Below, one piece after another: positions 48,773-61,499 of a stretch of 64,000 bases of DNA. Where the stretch lies: assembly GCA_916613615.1 (NCBI GenBank), contig OU744721.1:85317060-85381059 (forward strand). The letters are read 5' to 3'. The position numbers and the translations under genes were made by a program. How positions within the stretch are numbered: position 1 is the stretch's first letter; every line of letters starts with the position of its first letter. This DNA is from Steromphala cineraria (Eukaryota > Mollusca > Gastropoda > Trochida > Trochidae). The notes under the pieces were generated by a model, which ran no database searches, was not told where the DNA came from, and worked only from the letters and a program-made list of their open reading frames with translations.

Positions 48773-48900
48773 GAATGTAAGATTGCACTAAACTTGTTAA
48801 ACTTGTTAGGCGAAAGCAATTGAAGATATGCTACATTAGATACATTGCTTTCACTTCACTACATAACAAGTTTACTGCAATCTAACATTCAATCATTGAT
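48773..48900. repeat. Apex of palindrome 2 (fold-back hairpin with almost no spacer)
   Basis: ATGTAAGATTGCACTAAACTTGTTA on the left (begins ATGTAAGATTGCACTAAAC) meets its near-complement TAACAAGTTTACTGCAATCT at 48865-48884. Inner words GCGAAAGCAAT and ATTGCTTTC pair as well, leaving a loop of about 15-20 bases near 48830-48845. A 9-base ACTTGTTA(A) duplication sits in the left strand only. Confidence 0.85.
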
Positions 48901-49413
48901 TTGGTCTTTGGAATTGTTAAATTCACATTTAGTAAAAATATTTTCATAACAGGACCACATAAAAAGGCAAATAAAAACTGTTCAATTTCTATAAAACCAG
49001 AAGCATATTAACACTTATTGACTTCTGGCTAGGTTGATCCGATGTTTTATTGATCTTAGATAGGGTTTATAAAATATTGAATAAACTGAACCTCGTCTAT
49101 GATTATTTTATCACATAAAAGAGGGCTTAATTGTCTATACTTCTGTAAATTTAAACGGATATCAGATGAAAGCTCTCACCATTATTCACATATGAATACC
49201 GAGTTAAGGTTCAAATTAATTTGAACTTTAAACGGTCAAAAATAACTTCACAATATCACAGTGGAACATAGTTTTTTAGGAATTTATGAATATTACGGCA
49301 GTATGACAATAATCCATAAAACTGGACACACGAGGTTGCCAATAAAGGGAATGCAATATTTTGTGAGTCATATTTTTTCATTAACTAATCAAATTATTGT
49401 CTCTATAGATTGT

Positions 49414-49733
49414 AAGGGCAGAAGCACATTATATTGAGAAAATAAAAGGTGATGTCAGGAAAATGATAATAAATGGTTCCAATTGAAAGACAATGTATCT
49501 AAACTAAATGAAGTTCAGCCATGCAATTCCTTTTTCTTACACATAATGAATTAAAAGATGTTTACACAAAATTGGCCGCCAATGGAGTCTCTTTAATTTG
49601 TTCTCTGACTATTAATGATTGGTTTGTGTAATGGGATTTTAGACATTATCAAAATAATACGTTTAGCATCAACGTATAAAAGTCATTGAAAAAAATAGAA
49701 TATTAAATTTTCCAAAAACGCTACAAAAAGGAA
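49414..49733 (+). mobile_element. TTAA MITE, copy 5, degenerate
   Basis: Keeps GGTGATGTCAGGAAAATGA, TTCAGCCATGCAATTCC, AAATTGGCCGCCAATGGAG and a GGTTTGTGTAATGGGATTTT region. The terminal repeats are eroded (AAGGGCAGAAGCAC and AAAAACGCTAC) and TTAA is lost. Probably the oldest copy here. Confidence 0.8.
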
Positions 49734-50429
49734 AAATTGTCATCTAATGGCTCTGATATACAGTGGAACAATGATGCTTATGTCAAAGCCTTACACAAGA
49801 GATAGCAATTGCAATCTGATACAATGACTTTTTATTGAAATTAACTGTGTTTTGAAGTTGTTCAAGGCAGGAAATGGCAAAGACAACACTGATATGGTTT
49901 TTCATATACGGAATAGAGAATCTGATTTTGTCAGCAAACTTTTAAGCTATAATAAGTATTCTCTCTTTTTTTCGTCACAATCACAGATATATTTGCATAT
50001 TTCAAACATAATTAGTTTGTAATATTCTTTACAGTAAAATGGTTCATGTTACAAAAATGTTAAACCTTCATGAATAATTTATATAAACCAACCTGATATA
50101 AAAAAAGGGGAAAATGATAGGTTATTAAGTGTAATTTTTTTGGAAGATTTTATAAATTGTGAATTCGTGTTCTGCGATATACGGTTGCATTGTTCAACGA
50201 CAATTGTGAAGACATTAGGAAATGTTCCCTTAGTTTTTACTTTGATAATGAATGAGGAAGACGATTCTATCCATAAAAACCCACCAATTATCTAGTTCTT
50301 GCAAATCATTTCCATTTAGAATAAACGTTATTTTGTTAATAATTATATTTATTTGGAAGCAAAGAATTTGGAACTACATTAAGTTGAACAAGTAAACGCT
50401 TCATGTGGAAGATAATTGTTATGAACACA

Positions 50430-50545
50430 TTTACCACTCATTGTACTCACTGTCTTTGCTGGATAACAATATTTCTTAAGAGCAAGTTTTTATTCACTTT
50501 CCAAAGAACTCTTTGAAATGTTGAAGGATTTAGCACTAATTAAAG
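50430..50545 (-). repeat. F7 module, copy 3 (mate of copy 2)
   Basis: Inverted match to 47405-47545, including AACAATATTTCTTAAGAGCA and TTGAAGGATTTAGCACTA on the plus strand. Confidence 0.85.
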
Positions 50546-52243
50546 ATTCTACATGAAATCTTATGCTTCTGATGTACTTTACTTTTGAAATTCAAGATTT
50601 TAAGAGAATGCAAAACATGAGATGTTATCTCGTCTTTTTATATTACAACGATTATGAAACCAAATTCTTTATGAAACCTAAGAAATTGGAAAACAAGTTA
50701 ATATTTATTGATTATCACAGTTACGTAAAGATGACAATTTGATAGCTAAGTGTGAACACGAGTAGTCTGTTTTTGTTGAAACTATTGTACTATTAGTGAA
50801 ATCAACATACTTTAAAAAGTAAAGTTTTGTACCTCGTCAGTATCCTTATGCTGTAGTTTATGTAATGTATCAGGGAAACTTATATAGAATATCCTGATTT
50901 GTGTACTGAATTCATGTGTATGTCTGGACACATAAAGTTGTGTGACTTGTGGAAATTCTAAATGGGAAAAAAACCTTAAAGATGTCAAACAATCTATCAC
51001 AACATTTATGTTCAAAGTGACATACAAGGTACACAAATCAACAATCGTTTTCTTACTGGTACAAGAATAATAGTTGTTTTGGAAATTAATATATTTTGGC
51101 CATGATAATCAATGATTGGTGTAGAGGTTGGCAACATTGCTTTATCTGTGACTGTTATTTCGTTTCATATGTGAGCAACATGAAGTGAATATTGTCAGTA
51201 ACACAAAATTAACAATAAGCAATTGAAAGACATGTGCCCAAGGCCAAGGATAAACATCAAAGAACAAAGTCAAACTAAATTTGTCAAGAAAGTATCAATA
51301 CAAAGAATGGAAAATTGGTTGACCTACATGAGACACTTCATTTAATCTAGAACATTGCGCAGAATGGGGGTTAAATGTGAGGTATAGGCTACCAAATTGT
51401 TAATTAAGACTTTCAACACCAGTCAAGAAAACAGAGACAAAAGACCTGAAGACTTAGAGTAAATGAGAAAACGACACAAATGTTCATATGAAACAACTTT
51501 CTTATAATAACAATCATATTTAAAGAACTAGGAGAGAACAAGAATACAACTACTTCATCAATCAGATATATAAAAAATATTCATGCTTCCAGGTTCCATT
51601 CACAATTTCAAGATCATTTGACATATACTATATTGTCTTTCATATAACGAGCCTGACATGACATATATTGAACTTCAGTGCTTACTTAATTTTAATAAAA
51701 ACGAGCAATTTGACAAGAAACATTAATGTAGAAAAGTTATTGTGTTTCATGTAGAATTGTATAAGTACTTTTTGACCAGGTTTGCTTGTAATCATTGTTG
51801 TTAAGGTCAGATGTATGATAAATATGAGCAACTGCCGTAGCAAACTCTTCAATATGCACGTAAATGATAAATTGTTGAGCAAATGTTTTGTTCTTATTCA
51901 AAATTTTAATAAACAGATGTGAAATGAATACAGGACGTAAAAGTAGCTGACATGTAATTGCTTGCACGTGCTGAACGAAGGTAAATAATTCCTGCATTCG
52001 TTAATTTAAAAACCAATATGGGTGATAGAGAAAGAAAACTTTTAATCCTTGATAACCCATACAAGATCAAACGCTGGACTAAGAGAATCTTTTCAATGGA
52101 TGTGAAGTTTTTACTCTTGACTTGAAAGTCAATATTCATTAACAGATGATTAAAATATATTTAGAATGGTCACATTAATATAGTGGCTACATCACACCTT
52201 TCTATATATGTTATATGTTTCTTTTGAACGATGTAAATGCCTG

Positions 52244-52282
52244 TATCACAAAATAAAAAAAATAAAAAAAATAAAAAATAAA
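52244..52282. repeat. (AAAAAT)n-like A-rich tract
   Basis: Runs of A4-A7 separated by single T. Might be the tail of an unrecognised retroposed sequence on the plus strand, but no SINE boxes or RT were seen upstream. Confidence 0.7.
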
Positions 52283-52718
52283 AATTACACCTTTCTAGGT
52301 AGGCGGATTTGAAAGATTAAAGACCTGACTGAGTAAGCCCTTGAGAAATCTACATCTGGGATTGCTTATTCATGAAAAATAATTTAGATAACTGATCGAT
52401 AATATTTTGCTTTGAAAGACATCAGTGCTTTTTAAGGCTAAGAAAGGTTGCATGCAATCAATTTTGTAAATTCCCCTTTACATGGTAAGAGCATTTATGC
52501 TAATATTTACCCAAATATAATAATTTGTCTTAAAAAATAATGGCTTCTGATATAATTGATTATTCATGACCATGAGGTAAGTAATTAGGTTAGAACAGCT
52601 TTTTTGTCATTTGTTAACCACGTTCATGATCAAGAATAATGTACAGCATAGCTAGAAAACATAGCTAGTTATTGTTGTCAATTTATCCCATGGTATTTGG
52701 TCATGGCTATAAATCTTA

Positions 52719-52845
52719 AATCTCTTCCTGTTGACCAGACAGGACAGTGTCAGTATCATATCAGATACTAACAGAATCAATGTCCTTGTTGGTTGTCACA
52801 CAGTCATGATCAATAGTCTTTACTTGAATAATTAACTACTTAAGT
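52719..52845 (+). repeat. F2 module, right-arm extra copy
   Basis: AATCTCTTCCTGTTGACCAG, GATACTAACAGAATCAATGT, CCTTGTTGGTTGTCAC and GAATAATTAACTACTTAAG. Closest to 55395-55530. Confidence 0.8.
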
Positions 52846-54009
52846 TACACATGAATGTCATGTTACTTTAACTGGATAACAATGAAGTGGTGTAATACTA
52901 TGCTATTGATATTTATATTCTGGAATTTGAAAAGAAAATATTTATCAAATTATTTTGAGATATTTAAAAGTAAACAAAATTAATGAGTATAAATAATTTA
53001 TAATGCTGATGTTATTAATGACTGTGGATTTTAAGATCAAACTTGTCAATATGAACATGTGAAAAAACTCTTCCCTGATATGAAAAATCAGAAAAAATAT
53101 CATTAATTTACAAACGCGGAAAGCCAGCGTACAATTTAAATTATGTGAGTTGAGTTAATTTACAACATATGCTCTCAACAATGCTGTCTATGAATGTCAT
53201 CATATTTTGATTTTAGCATGTCCGGCAGGTTAATTGCGATCAAATGACTGTATTTGTATTGTCATATTAAAATAATGTATGTATGACCTACGATGATATG
53301 AATAATACAAATATCAAAACTATGTCACCTGATGTCTTGGGGGTTTCCAAGACGCAAAAAAATGATGAAAAGATGTGTTTGAGGTCTTTTTTATGTGAAC
53401 ATAAGAAAGTGATGGTTTGTTATATAGATACTTGTACGTGTACATAGTACATGTATATTCATTTTCTGTAAGGAGTGTGTAAAATAGCGGTGTTAATTGC
53501 TAGGATTTAAGAGTCCTTTAAATTTGATAATATGTTTATCTTTGACTTGTGCATTTACAACTTTGACATGCTAAAACCAATATCGATTGAAAGATGTTAG
53601 TTTCATAAATAACATAACTGAATGTTATCTATTCATAAAGAACCTAATTAAGCACCCCCTATTTTGTAAAATAATATTGGATGCTCTTGAATTATTTTGA
53701 TTAACTTGATGTATCTACCACTTCAGATATAACAATTGGCTTTAAACTGACTATTAAATTGAACGAAACATTTCTTTACTGCAAAAGTAATTAAAATATT
53801 AGACAAAATAGGTGAGCACTAAAGTTTGGCCAAATATAACTATTGTCATTTGGGAGAAACTACACATTAAACTTAGGTTTATATGTTATATATGCTGAGC
53901 AAATTTAGATTACCTTTTTTGAGATATTAGGTTTTGTACGTCAAACTTCCATAAACTGCTTGCACTGACATCGAATGATGACTACAAGCGGCCGAAAATT
54001 GTTATGAAC

Positions 54010-54150
54010 TGGTTAATCACTCATTGTTCTCACTAGAATAGCTGAAGCAGTTTGTTGTCTTCAAAACAATTTTTCTTAAGGTACTTTTTGTAACCCAACT
54101 TCAAATTACTGTCTGAAGTGTTGAAGAACTTAGCACTCACTGAAATGTGT
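54010..54150 (-). repeat. F7 module, copy 4 (mate of copy 1)
   Basis: Inverted match to 45178-45320; the matching continues outward through AAGCGGCCGAAAATTG (53988-54002), mate of the GTCGGCCGCTT at 45328. Confidence 0.85.
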
Positions 54151-54759
54151 TTATGCACTCTTTGTGCATTCTTTCACAATGAAAATAAATCATTGCCAAC
54201 TTTGCAGTCATTTAAAGAGAAAATACAAGATATTTAAAGGATGCAAGACGATAAGAATAAATACTGTTTATTAAATCCTAAATAGGAAAGCAAGATTTTT
54301 ATGAAAGTAAAAATAAATCGAAACAAAGTCGGTTTTATTCATTGATAATGAGACCAATGTTTTACTAGTGAAGAATATGTTAAATAAATGTGACGTTAGT
54401 ATTCAGTATTTGTCTATATTTTAATATAAGTGAAATCATTGGACTTTTCCTTAAAGTTCTACATTGATTGATGCATTCCATTGTTTCTTACCTTTTCAAC
54501 ATAAAAATACTGTACATCAGTCATGATTTATCATCATTATTTTTATTTAATTGTAACCAGACCCTGACCTGAATCCAATACAGCATGTGTATGTGTGAAG
54601 TTATAGAATTTCAAAAGAAAAAAAATTAACTTTTTTTAAAAGTTAAAGAATGTTTATAAAGTAGCATTTATGTTAATAACCGATAAGTAATCTCTCCTAT
54701 AGATGTACACTGAGTAACAAAAATTACAGAAATAGTTAAAATAGAACTGGATTCATTAA

Positions 54760-55116
54760 AGGGGCAGTAGCACGTTTTTAGGGGGAATATAAGGTGATGT
54801 CATGAAAATGAAAATTAATGGTTCCAAATGAAAGACAATGTATTTAAACTAAATGGAGCAGTAATAATTCAAATATAAAATGTAAAGTTCAGCCATGCGA
54901 TTCCTTTTTCTTACACAAAATGAATTAAAGGTGTTCACACAAAAATGGCCGCCAATGGATTTTGTGTAAATCTTCATACTTTGTCCTCTGACTATGGGTG
55001 ATTGACTTGTGTGATGAGATTTTTTACACTGTCATAATAATACATTTAACATTAACTTACAATTATCAGTGAAAATTTTAAAATATAAAATTATCAAAAA
55101 ACGTGCTACTGCCCCT
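54760..55116 (+). mobile_element. TTAA-flanked MITE, copy 2 (357 bases, intact ends)
   Basis: Starts AGGGGCAGTAGCACGTTTTT, ends AACGTGCTACTGCCCCT, with TTAA on both sides (54756-54759, 55117-55120). Length and interior match copy 1 closely. No ORF. Present in only one arm of P2. Confidence 0.93.
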
Positions 55117-55394
55117 TTAAATGCCTTATTTCAGTAATATGAAACTACATTGTTTTAATCTTTGTCTGACATCTAAATGGGTAGTAAGGTAAGAGGATAT
55201 ATATAAGTTCAGTGTACACTACAATACAGCATGTATTGTATACGCTGAGTAATTAAGTTAGAAAAGACATATTGACTCTTAATTCGTTGATGAAGTACAT
55301 GATAAGACCAGGACTAATGTATGGTTTGATCATTAATAATAGGTAGTTAGGGTTGTCAATACAGCCCACAGTAACTTGTCCTGGTAATGAATCT

Positions 55395-55530
55395 GATATC
55401 TCTTCCTATTCACCAGACATCATTTGGAAAGTTTTCAGTAACATCTTTGATACTAACAGAATCAGTGTCCTTGCTAGCTGTCACTAAGTCTAGATAAATG
55501 GTGTATACCTGAATAATAAACTACTTAAGA
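55395..55530 (+). repeat. F2 module, right arm
   Basis: GATATCTCTTCCTATTCACC, GATACTAACAGAATCAGTGT, CCTTGCTAGCTGTCAC and GAATAATAAACTACTTAAG. An F1 copy follows 780 bases downstream. Confidence 0.8.
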
Positions 55531-56176
55531 CTGCAGAAGAAAGATTATCATATCTCGTATATACGTACTGTAAGTGGACAGCGATAGATTTCTGTACTTG
55601 ACTGTCTGTATATAAATCTTGGTGTTTGAATTGTCATTATAGAAACAGATAAGGTCAATTAGCGTTATAAATTAACCGTGGTGTTTTTTATCTGAAATAA
55701 AATATAGAGCTCAAAGTTACAAAACATTTACAAATGATGAACTCTATCATAATGTGAATGAGAAGGTGTATTTTAGGTATATACACGTGGCAGGCTGGAG
55801 AAACGTGTGGTCAGTTGAAATGAGTTTATTGACCCAAATGAGAGGTGCTAGTCATTGTTTAACTCAGTTTCAATCATGTAGCTTCTCGTGGTAATCATCA
55901 ATTACTTGGAGCATGTGTGGCAGGTTATCACGTGTTTTATTTGCACGCATCATTTTGCTCTCAAAACATTTTTAGAATAAAAATATTACATTCATCCTAA
56001 ACGTGATTGTTTAACAATGTGCAACATTATTGACTATGTTACAGGGTGAACTTTTGTTTGAATGATTTATTTTTTTAAATGCAAAGAGACTGATGAGTAC
56101 ACAACATGCAATGACATCCATGTATTTCCATTGTGCTTACAAGCCAGTAGCAAGTGTACGTCAGCAGTATTGCCGA

Positions 56177-56418
56177 TGACATTTAACAGTGAGTATTACT
56201 GTCACATCATCGTCATATTATATTATCTACACCAGCTCAAATCTGATGAACGATCTTTGTGTTATAACATTTACATGCAATCAAGGATCCTTTCTTGTCT
56301 TTAGAAATTGTATACGGCAATGTGTGAATACTCATGTGACTAGTTCAGATGTCTGTTTCATTAACCTTAAGGACATTAACAATGATTCATCTCTTGTAGC
56401 AAGAAGAATTTGTATGTT
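56177..56418 (+). repeat. F1 module, copy G
   Basis: ATGACATTTAACAGTGAGTA, CACCAGCTCAAATCTGATGA, ACGATCTTTGTG, ACATTTACATGCAATCAAGG and TTCTTGTCTTTAGAAA, with a decayed 3' block (AGCAAGAAGAATTTGTATG). The upstream TCAGCAGTATTG word is also shared with copies A and B. Confidence 0.7.
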
Positions 56419-56472
56419 TTCTATGTATTTTTCTAAGTTCTTCATATCTGCAACGAATCAATACAACTTTAA

Positions 56473-56765
56473 AGGGGAAGTAGCACGTTTATAGGGGAAA
56501 TATAGATGATGTCAGGAACATTCAAATAATTGGTTCCAATTGAAAGACAAACTTAATGAAGCAGTAATAAATCAAATATATCATGTAAAGTTAAGCCATA
56601 CGATTCTTTTTTCTAACACAAAACGAATTAAAGGTGTTCACACAAAAATGGCCACCAATGGACTTTATATGAATCTTTATAATGTGTTCTCTGACTATGG
56701 ATGACTGGTTTGTGTAATGAAAATATGAAAATATAAAATGTTCAAAAAAACGTGCTACTGCCCCT
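56473..56765 (+). mobile_element. TTAA MITE, copy 3, internally deleted (293 bases)
   Basis: Left TTAA (56469-56472) then AGGGGAAGTAGCACGTTTAT; the right end is AACGTGCTACTGCCCCT followed by AACT rather than TTAA. Lacks about 60 bases of the right interior relative to copy 2. Confidence 0.88.
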
Positions 56766-58435
56766 AACTAGAGGTACAAAGAAAGTTAAATTTTGTATAG
56801 GATTTTGATACCCAAATTGAAAGTTCTCCTGCTTTAGAGTACATTAACACGTCATTAGCACTTTGACAATGCCATTGTCTATTTTTCATATTGTTAACAA
56901 CATATTATGCTGATATTGTTTTGTTTACAATTAATGATATAGGTTTTAAAGGCAAAATTAAAATCATCTTAAAATCTTTTCATTTATTTCCCTTTTATCA
57001 AATTATGATTTAACCAAACGTTAACAGAAACCCCTTTGATTGGGATATTGCATTCCTTTTGTTAAAAGAAATTAAAACAATAGAGGTGTATGGTTCATAT
57101 GTGTTGAATTTTAGATAGAATGGGTGGTCTGTTCGTTCCTCTCTTACTTATTGTAGATTTATGGTCGAGGTCTAAGTGAAATAGCCTCACAAGTTCCATT
57201 TTCCTTTATTTCAAAATAGATTTACTATTTAGGAAAACGTATTTTATTTGATGTCGATCTAGAAAAGCGGTTTTTGGCTTTAGGGAAGTTGCTATTTCAA
57301 CTAAAACACATTATTTTAAATGGTGCATTTTTGAAAGATGTACAGCTATGAAGAAGGACCTACTAGAAAACGTTGTTTTACTATCTGAACGAATTAGAAA
57401 CTGGCATACTGACAATTGCTTGGATATATGAATATCCAGTCAAGTGCTGAACGTAAATTGTTTGATAGTAGGTCTAAACTTATCTATTTCGGCTATAATG
57501 TTTCATATGTTCTATTTGATATTTGATATTTACGAACCATTTGCTGAAGCAAATCAAATTTAGAATTTCAAGGACATCAAATGATAACATAAATCACTGA
57601 AGACTTAGAATAAGATATATGTTAAGCTTGTCGCTCTGTCTAAAATTGAATTACATAGAGATCAGTAAGTTCCATCAAAAATTTCGTAAAAATCCTAGAT
57701 CTTTGCAATTGTTTTTTAATGAGTGAGAAGGTTAACAGCCAACGATGATTTGTTATTCTCCATTCCAAAATCAGTATTTTATCAATGGATAATGGAATGC
57801 AACTATAAACATTTTCATTGAGTCAGCAGAATGAAAGTTCAAAGTGATCCAATTGGTCCAGTTTATGTCTTGGAAGAGCAATATTAGATAAATGAATCTG
57901 TAAATGTGATAACTGATTTCATTCTGTGATCGTTCAATGCTCATCCCAATAGGCTTTATAAGATCAAAGGTCCCTTGACGTTAAACCAGTTTTTAATGAT
58001 GGTCATCATATTAGCCAATATATTCATTGTTTGTTATCAAATAAAGTCATGATTCTTATAATGAACAAGCTTAAGGGATAAGTAACTAATGGAAATATGG
58101 CTTAGGGGCGAGCAGACAAGTTACTAAATTAAAGGAATAGTATGAATTGTGTCTACATTTGGAATACATTAATTCTGTTTCAGTTGTATGTCACAAATCT
58201 TAATCTTAAACTTAGAGCTTGAATACCTTTGTTGTCAGTTTTATTCATATTGTGTTGTGTATATGAAGTGATTTAACAGTTTTCCATGATTGATACCATA
58301 TTGATGAAAATGGTAGAAACAACACGGGTGTATATACACTGTTGGATATTGAATGTGCCATCTGTCCCTTCAAACTCAAGACACACAAGTTCACTATTGT
58401 GACCCTGGCTCAAGTCAAGTCAAGTTTTTTCTTAT

Positions 58436-58612
58436 CAGATCTTATCCTATCTTAACATACTAGTATATTCTATATACAAAGTCAAAATTTCAAATATTTT
58501 GCCATCTCATCATTATTCTAATCACGTAAAGGCCACTTTCGGGGATTTTGACAGGCAATAATTACGTACAAATGTCTTTCTAATTTCATCATAAGGTTAA
58601 CAGATAAAAATG
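58436..58612 (+). repeat. Direct repeat of ~175 bases, unit 1
   Basis: Matches 58705-58876 at about 85-90 percent by eye, sharing CTATCTTAACATACTAGTAT, CATCTCATCATTAT and GGTTAACAGATAAAAAT. The stretch between the units includes a CAAGT-rich start and GGCCTCTGGCC. It has no left-arm counterpart in P2. Confidence 0.85.
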
Positions 58613-58704
58613 AAAATTTTCTTATTCGAGGCCTCTGGCCAATATCAATTTACAGAGTTATACTTAAAGATTGAATAAAGGCCATTGTATGGTTATTTTT
58701 TTAA

Positions 58705-58876
58705 CAGATCCTATCTTAACATACTAGTATACTCTTTATACAAAGATAAAATTTCAAATATTTTGTCATCTCATCATTATACTAATCACTTTAAGGCCAC
58801 TTTTGGGGATTTTGACAAGTTATAATCAGGTGCAAATTTCTTTCTAATTTCATCATATGGTTAACAGATAAAAATT
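58705..58876 (+). repeat. Direct repeat of ~175 bases, unit 2
   Basis: Second copy, offset about 269 bases from the first. Confidence 0.85.
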
Positions 58877-60557
58877 AAATGGATGTCGTTTTCAACTGCA
58901 ACTTAACATAATGGACAGAGTCTTTGATTTCTCTCAATTGACGTCTTTCTTTCCTCATTTACCATTAACTTTAACAATCTTAGTCTAAACTTAATAGATT
59001 CTGATAATACTACAACGATCCTATTTATATTGATTGCATTCGTACAACGAGCAAAGGCTATCGTCTCTCCTGGAGATAGATACAGCATTCCTTGGATTCA
59101 TCAGTAACGTATTTCATTTTATGTAGTGAAGTCAATTGAGGGACCTTTATATGTATAGGGTAATTGTGAGTAAATAATTTTAATATCATTAAGTATTTTC
59201 CATTGTCTTAGCTTAATTCATGAAGAAGACACTGACATGACCATGTGACTGCTGTATAACACAAATTTCTTTAATATGGAAATCTTGGAAATAGTTCATT
59301 TTAAATTTAGCAGATAATAAGGTGATATGTGGTTAAGGTCATATCATGCTATGCATTAAGTTTAAAAGTCAGACTTTCAGTCAACTAAATGATCATGGAT
59401 CAAGTGTTTTGTTAGTTACAGTACAATACACCTAGCTCTTGGCATTTGTTTACAAATTCAATTATAAATATACATCGCACAAATTGTTTTAAGTCCTAAT
59501 ATAAAATTGCAATTTATGGGATCAGATTTACAGCAGGATTTGTTTATAAAATGAGCTGTAATAAGGTTTCTACATTGTCAAAATCCAGGTACGATAAAAA
59601 AAATTAGAAATTGGCATGATAAAAATATTTCTTACATTATGCTATATTTTCTATCATGTTACTGTACGTCATTTACATCGGAGGTTTCTCTAGACATATA
59701 AATAACAACAATGATTTCATTTAGATTTGCCTCTACAAATGGGTTGTTCGAGTTACGGCAGTAATGTGGCTGTAGGTTAATCTACAATGTAAGGTATCAG
59801 TAGCTGATGCACAGTTTGTTTAATATTGATCGATGAGTAGTATGTTTTATCAGACAGCTTAATCCCATAAGCTAAAGAACCTCATCACTTATTTGCCAAA
59901 AACTTCTATTTTGAATAGCACAAGTTAATAAGGTGTCTATAAGGCTTTGATAGATGTTGTATAGTGCCTCTTAAGTGGTTGATATTATGTCATATGCCAA
60001 GATGAATTCTAAATCCGACATCATCTCAGTTTGAGGTAAATTATCATAAACAAATGTTGTAGCGACGTTTTAGCAATTGACGACCCCTTTATCAACGTAT
60101 ATTTGTTGTAAAACACGTCTTCAATTAGCCATCTTGTTATACAACAACGCAACGCAACAACGTTGATACCAATCGAAAGATAAACAAGGTATAAAATAAC
60201 GAACATTACTTAGATGAAGCAAGAATGATTCGCACAACTACAAATGTATGCAATGTTTGAAAACGATTCAAGCCGAATTCATTTCTAGGAAAATTAACAA
60301 TGCTACACTAAAATAACATGTTAGTCTATGGGAATAACGCCAAAAATGACATAATTATGGTACAACACTATATATTAAAACTATATACTTAAAGATCCAT
60401 AGTCTCATATCTTGTTGTTGCCTGAAGATTTCTCGGAAGACTGCTTGACATTCATTCGCAGAGATAATCTTTTTATCCAATTTTCTTAAATGAAAGATTA
60501 CTTATCTAATAAACGACAGCATCTATATTGAATTAGGTTTAGCTCAAGTTTCAAGAT

Positions 60558-60640
60558 ACTTCTCACCTACGCTTGATCTTAACATCAACAGCTGTAATGG
60601 AGACTAGATCATTCTTCTGATCTTGATGGGGAGTTCTGTT
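60558..60640 (+). repeat. Local duplication in P2 right arm, unit 1
   Basis: CTTCTCACCTACGCTTGATC through GATGGGGAGTTCTGTTTG. The left arm has a single counterpart (41090-41190, inverted), so doubling occurred after the palindrome formed. Confidence 0.88.
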
Positions 60641-60838
60641 TGTCACAAACTTTGGTTCATTAACTGTTGACATTTTTTACTTGAAATACCACGGACAAAT
60701 TCACATTTAGTCAGCTTTGCATTTCGTATATATCATGCTTCGTTTTTTTGTAAGGGTAATGTGTTACTCATTAGCAGTAGCAGTCGTTACCATCTTTATT
60801 TCATGCAATCGTCACTAGTATTTTACGATTGCGCTATG

Positions 60839-60916
60839 AACTTCTCACCTACGCTTCATCTTAACATCTACAGCTGTAATGGGGAATTCTTCTGATCTTG
60901 ATGGGGAGTTCTGTTC
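60839..60916 (+). repeat. Local duplication in P2 right arm, unit 2
   Basis: CTTCTCACCTACGCTTCATC through GATGGGGAGTTCTGTTCATA, with a 10-base deletion relative to unit 1. TGCGCTAT words around both units suggest the duplicated segment was about 280 bases. Confidence 0.88.
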
Positions 60917-61499
60917 ATAGTATTTCAGGATTGCGCTATTGTGAATGGAACTAAAATTAGTTAGTTGCTATATAAAATGCTGATTAACCTGTCTCAAAGT
61001 GAAATTGAAGACTTTAATACAAAGGAAATGCATATGAATCCTCCTTTCGTATACGTTTTTGAAGAAACAGAGACAAGAGTCTCAGCAATACATTGGAATA
61101 AATTAATTCTTCAATATTCTATGATTCTTAGCAGATGATTTACAAGACCAAATACGCTGCTTCTATAGTATCTTATTCACAGTTGCTATAGTATTAACCA
61201 ATAATTGTATCATATGAGGAGCTATAGCCATTATTTATTGAACAGACAAAAAAGAAACCACAAATAATGTTAGCACTGAAGAAAATAATCATTCGAAAGT
61301 GAGAGTTGTCATGAGAGTTGTCATGCGTGAAAAGTTATTCTGAGCTTGATTCAACTTTCTTTCAAATATCTTTTAATATTTCTCTTTTGTTTTCAGCAGT
61401 TTTCCTAAAACAAGCAAACGTGCCTTATTCCTTTTCAACGTTAAATAACTTTTAATGGTTGTTAATTAGCGATCCGTAATTTGTCATGGTAATGAAAAT

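Larger units (their letters stand above)
39944..48830 (+). repeat. Palindrome 2, left arm
   Basis: Inverted partner of 48840-63160. Block pairs by eye: 39944-40194 with 62907-63165; 40290-40490 with 61450-61660; 40500-41200 with 60540-61460; 41210-41640 with 60080-60540; 42300-42620 with 59660-59960; 43860-44560 with 57700-58410; 45178-45320 with 54010-54150; 46500-46780 with 53320-53590; 46800-48780 with 48890-51080. About nine in ten bases match in 44530-44630 against 57700-57805. Length differences come from MITEs, a 2.2-kb right-arm excess at 51.1-53.3 kb and local duplications. Confidence 0.9.
51100..53300. other. Right-arm block without left-arm counterpart
   Basis: Interrupts the P2 right arm between the mates of 46.75 kb and 46.8 kb. 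It contains an F2 copy (52719-52845) and an A-rich tract (52244-52282). Three short overlapping minus-strand frames at 51.7-52.1 kb show no motif. Either an insertion here or a deletion in the left arm. Confidence 0.5.
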
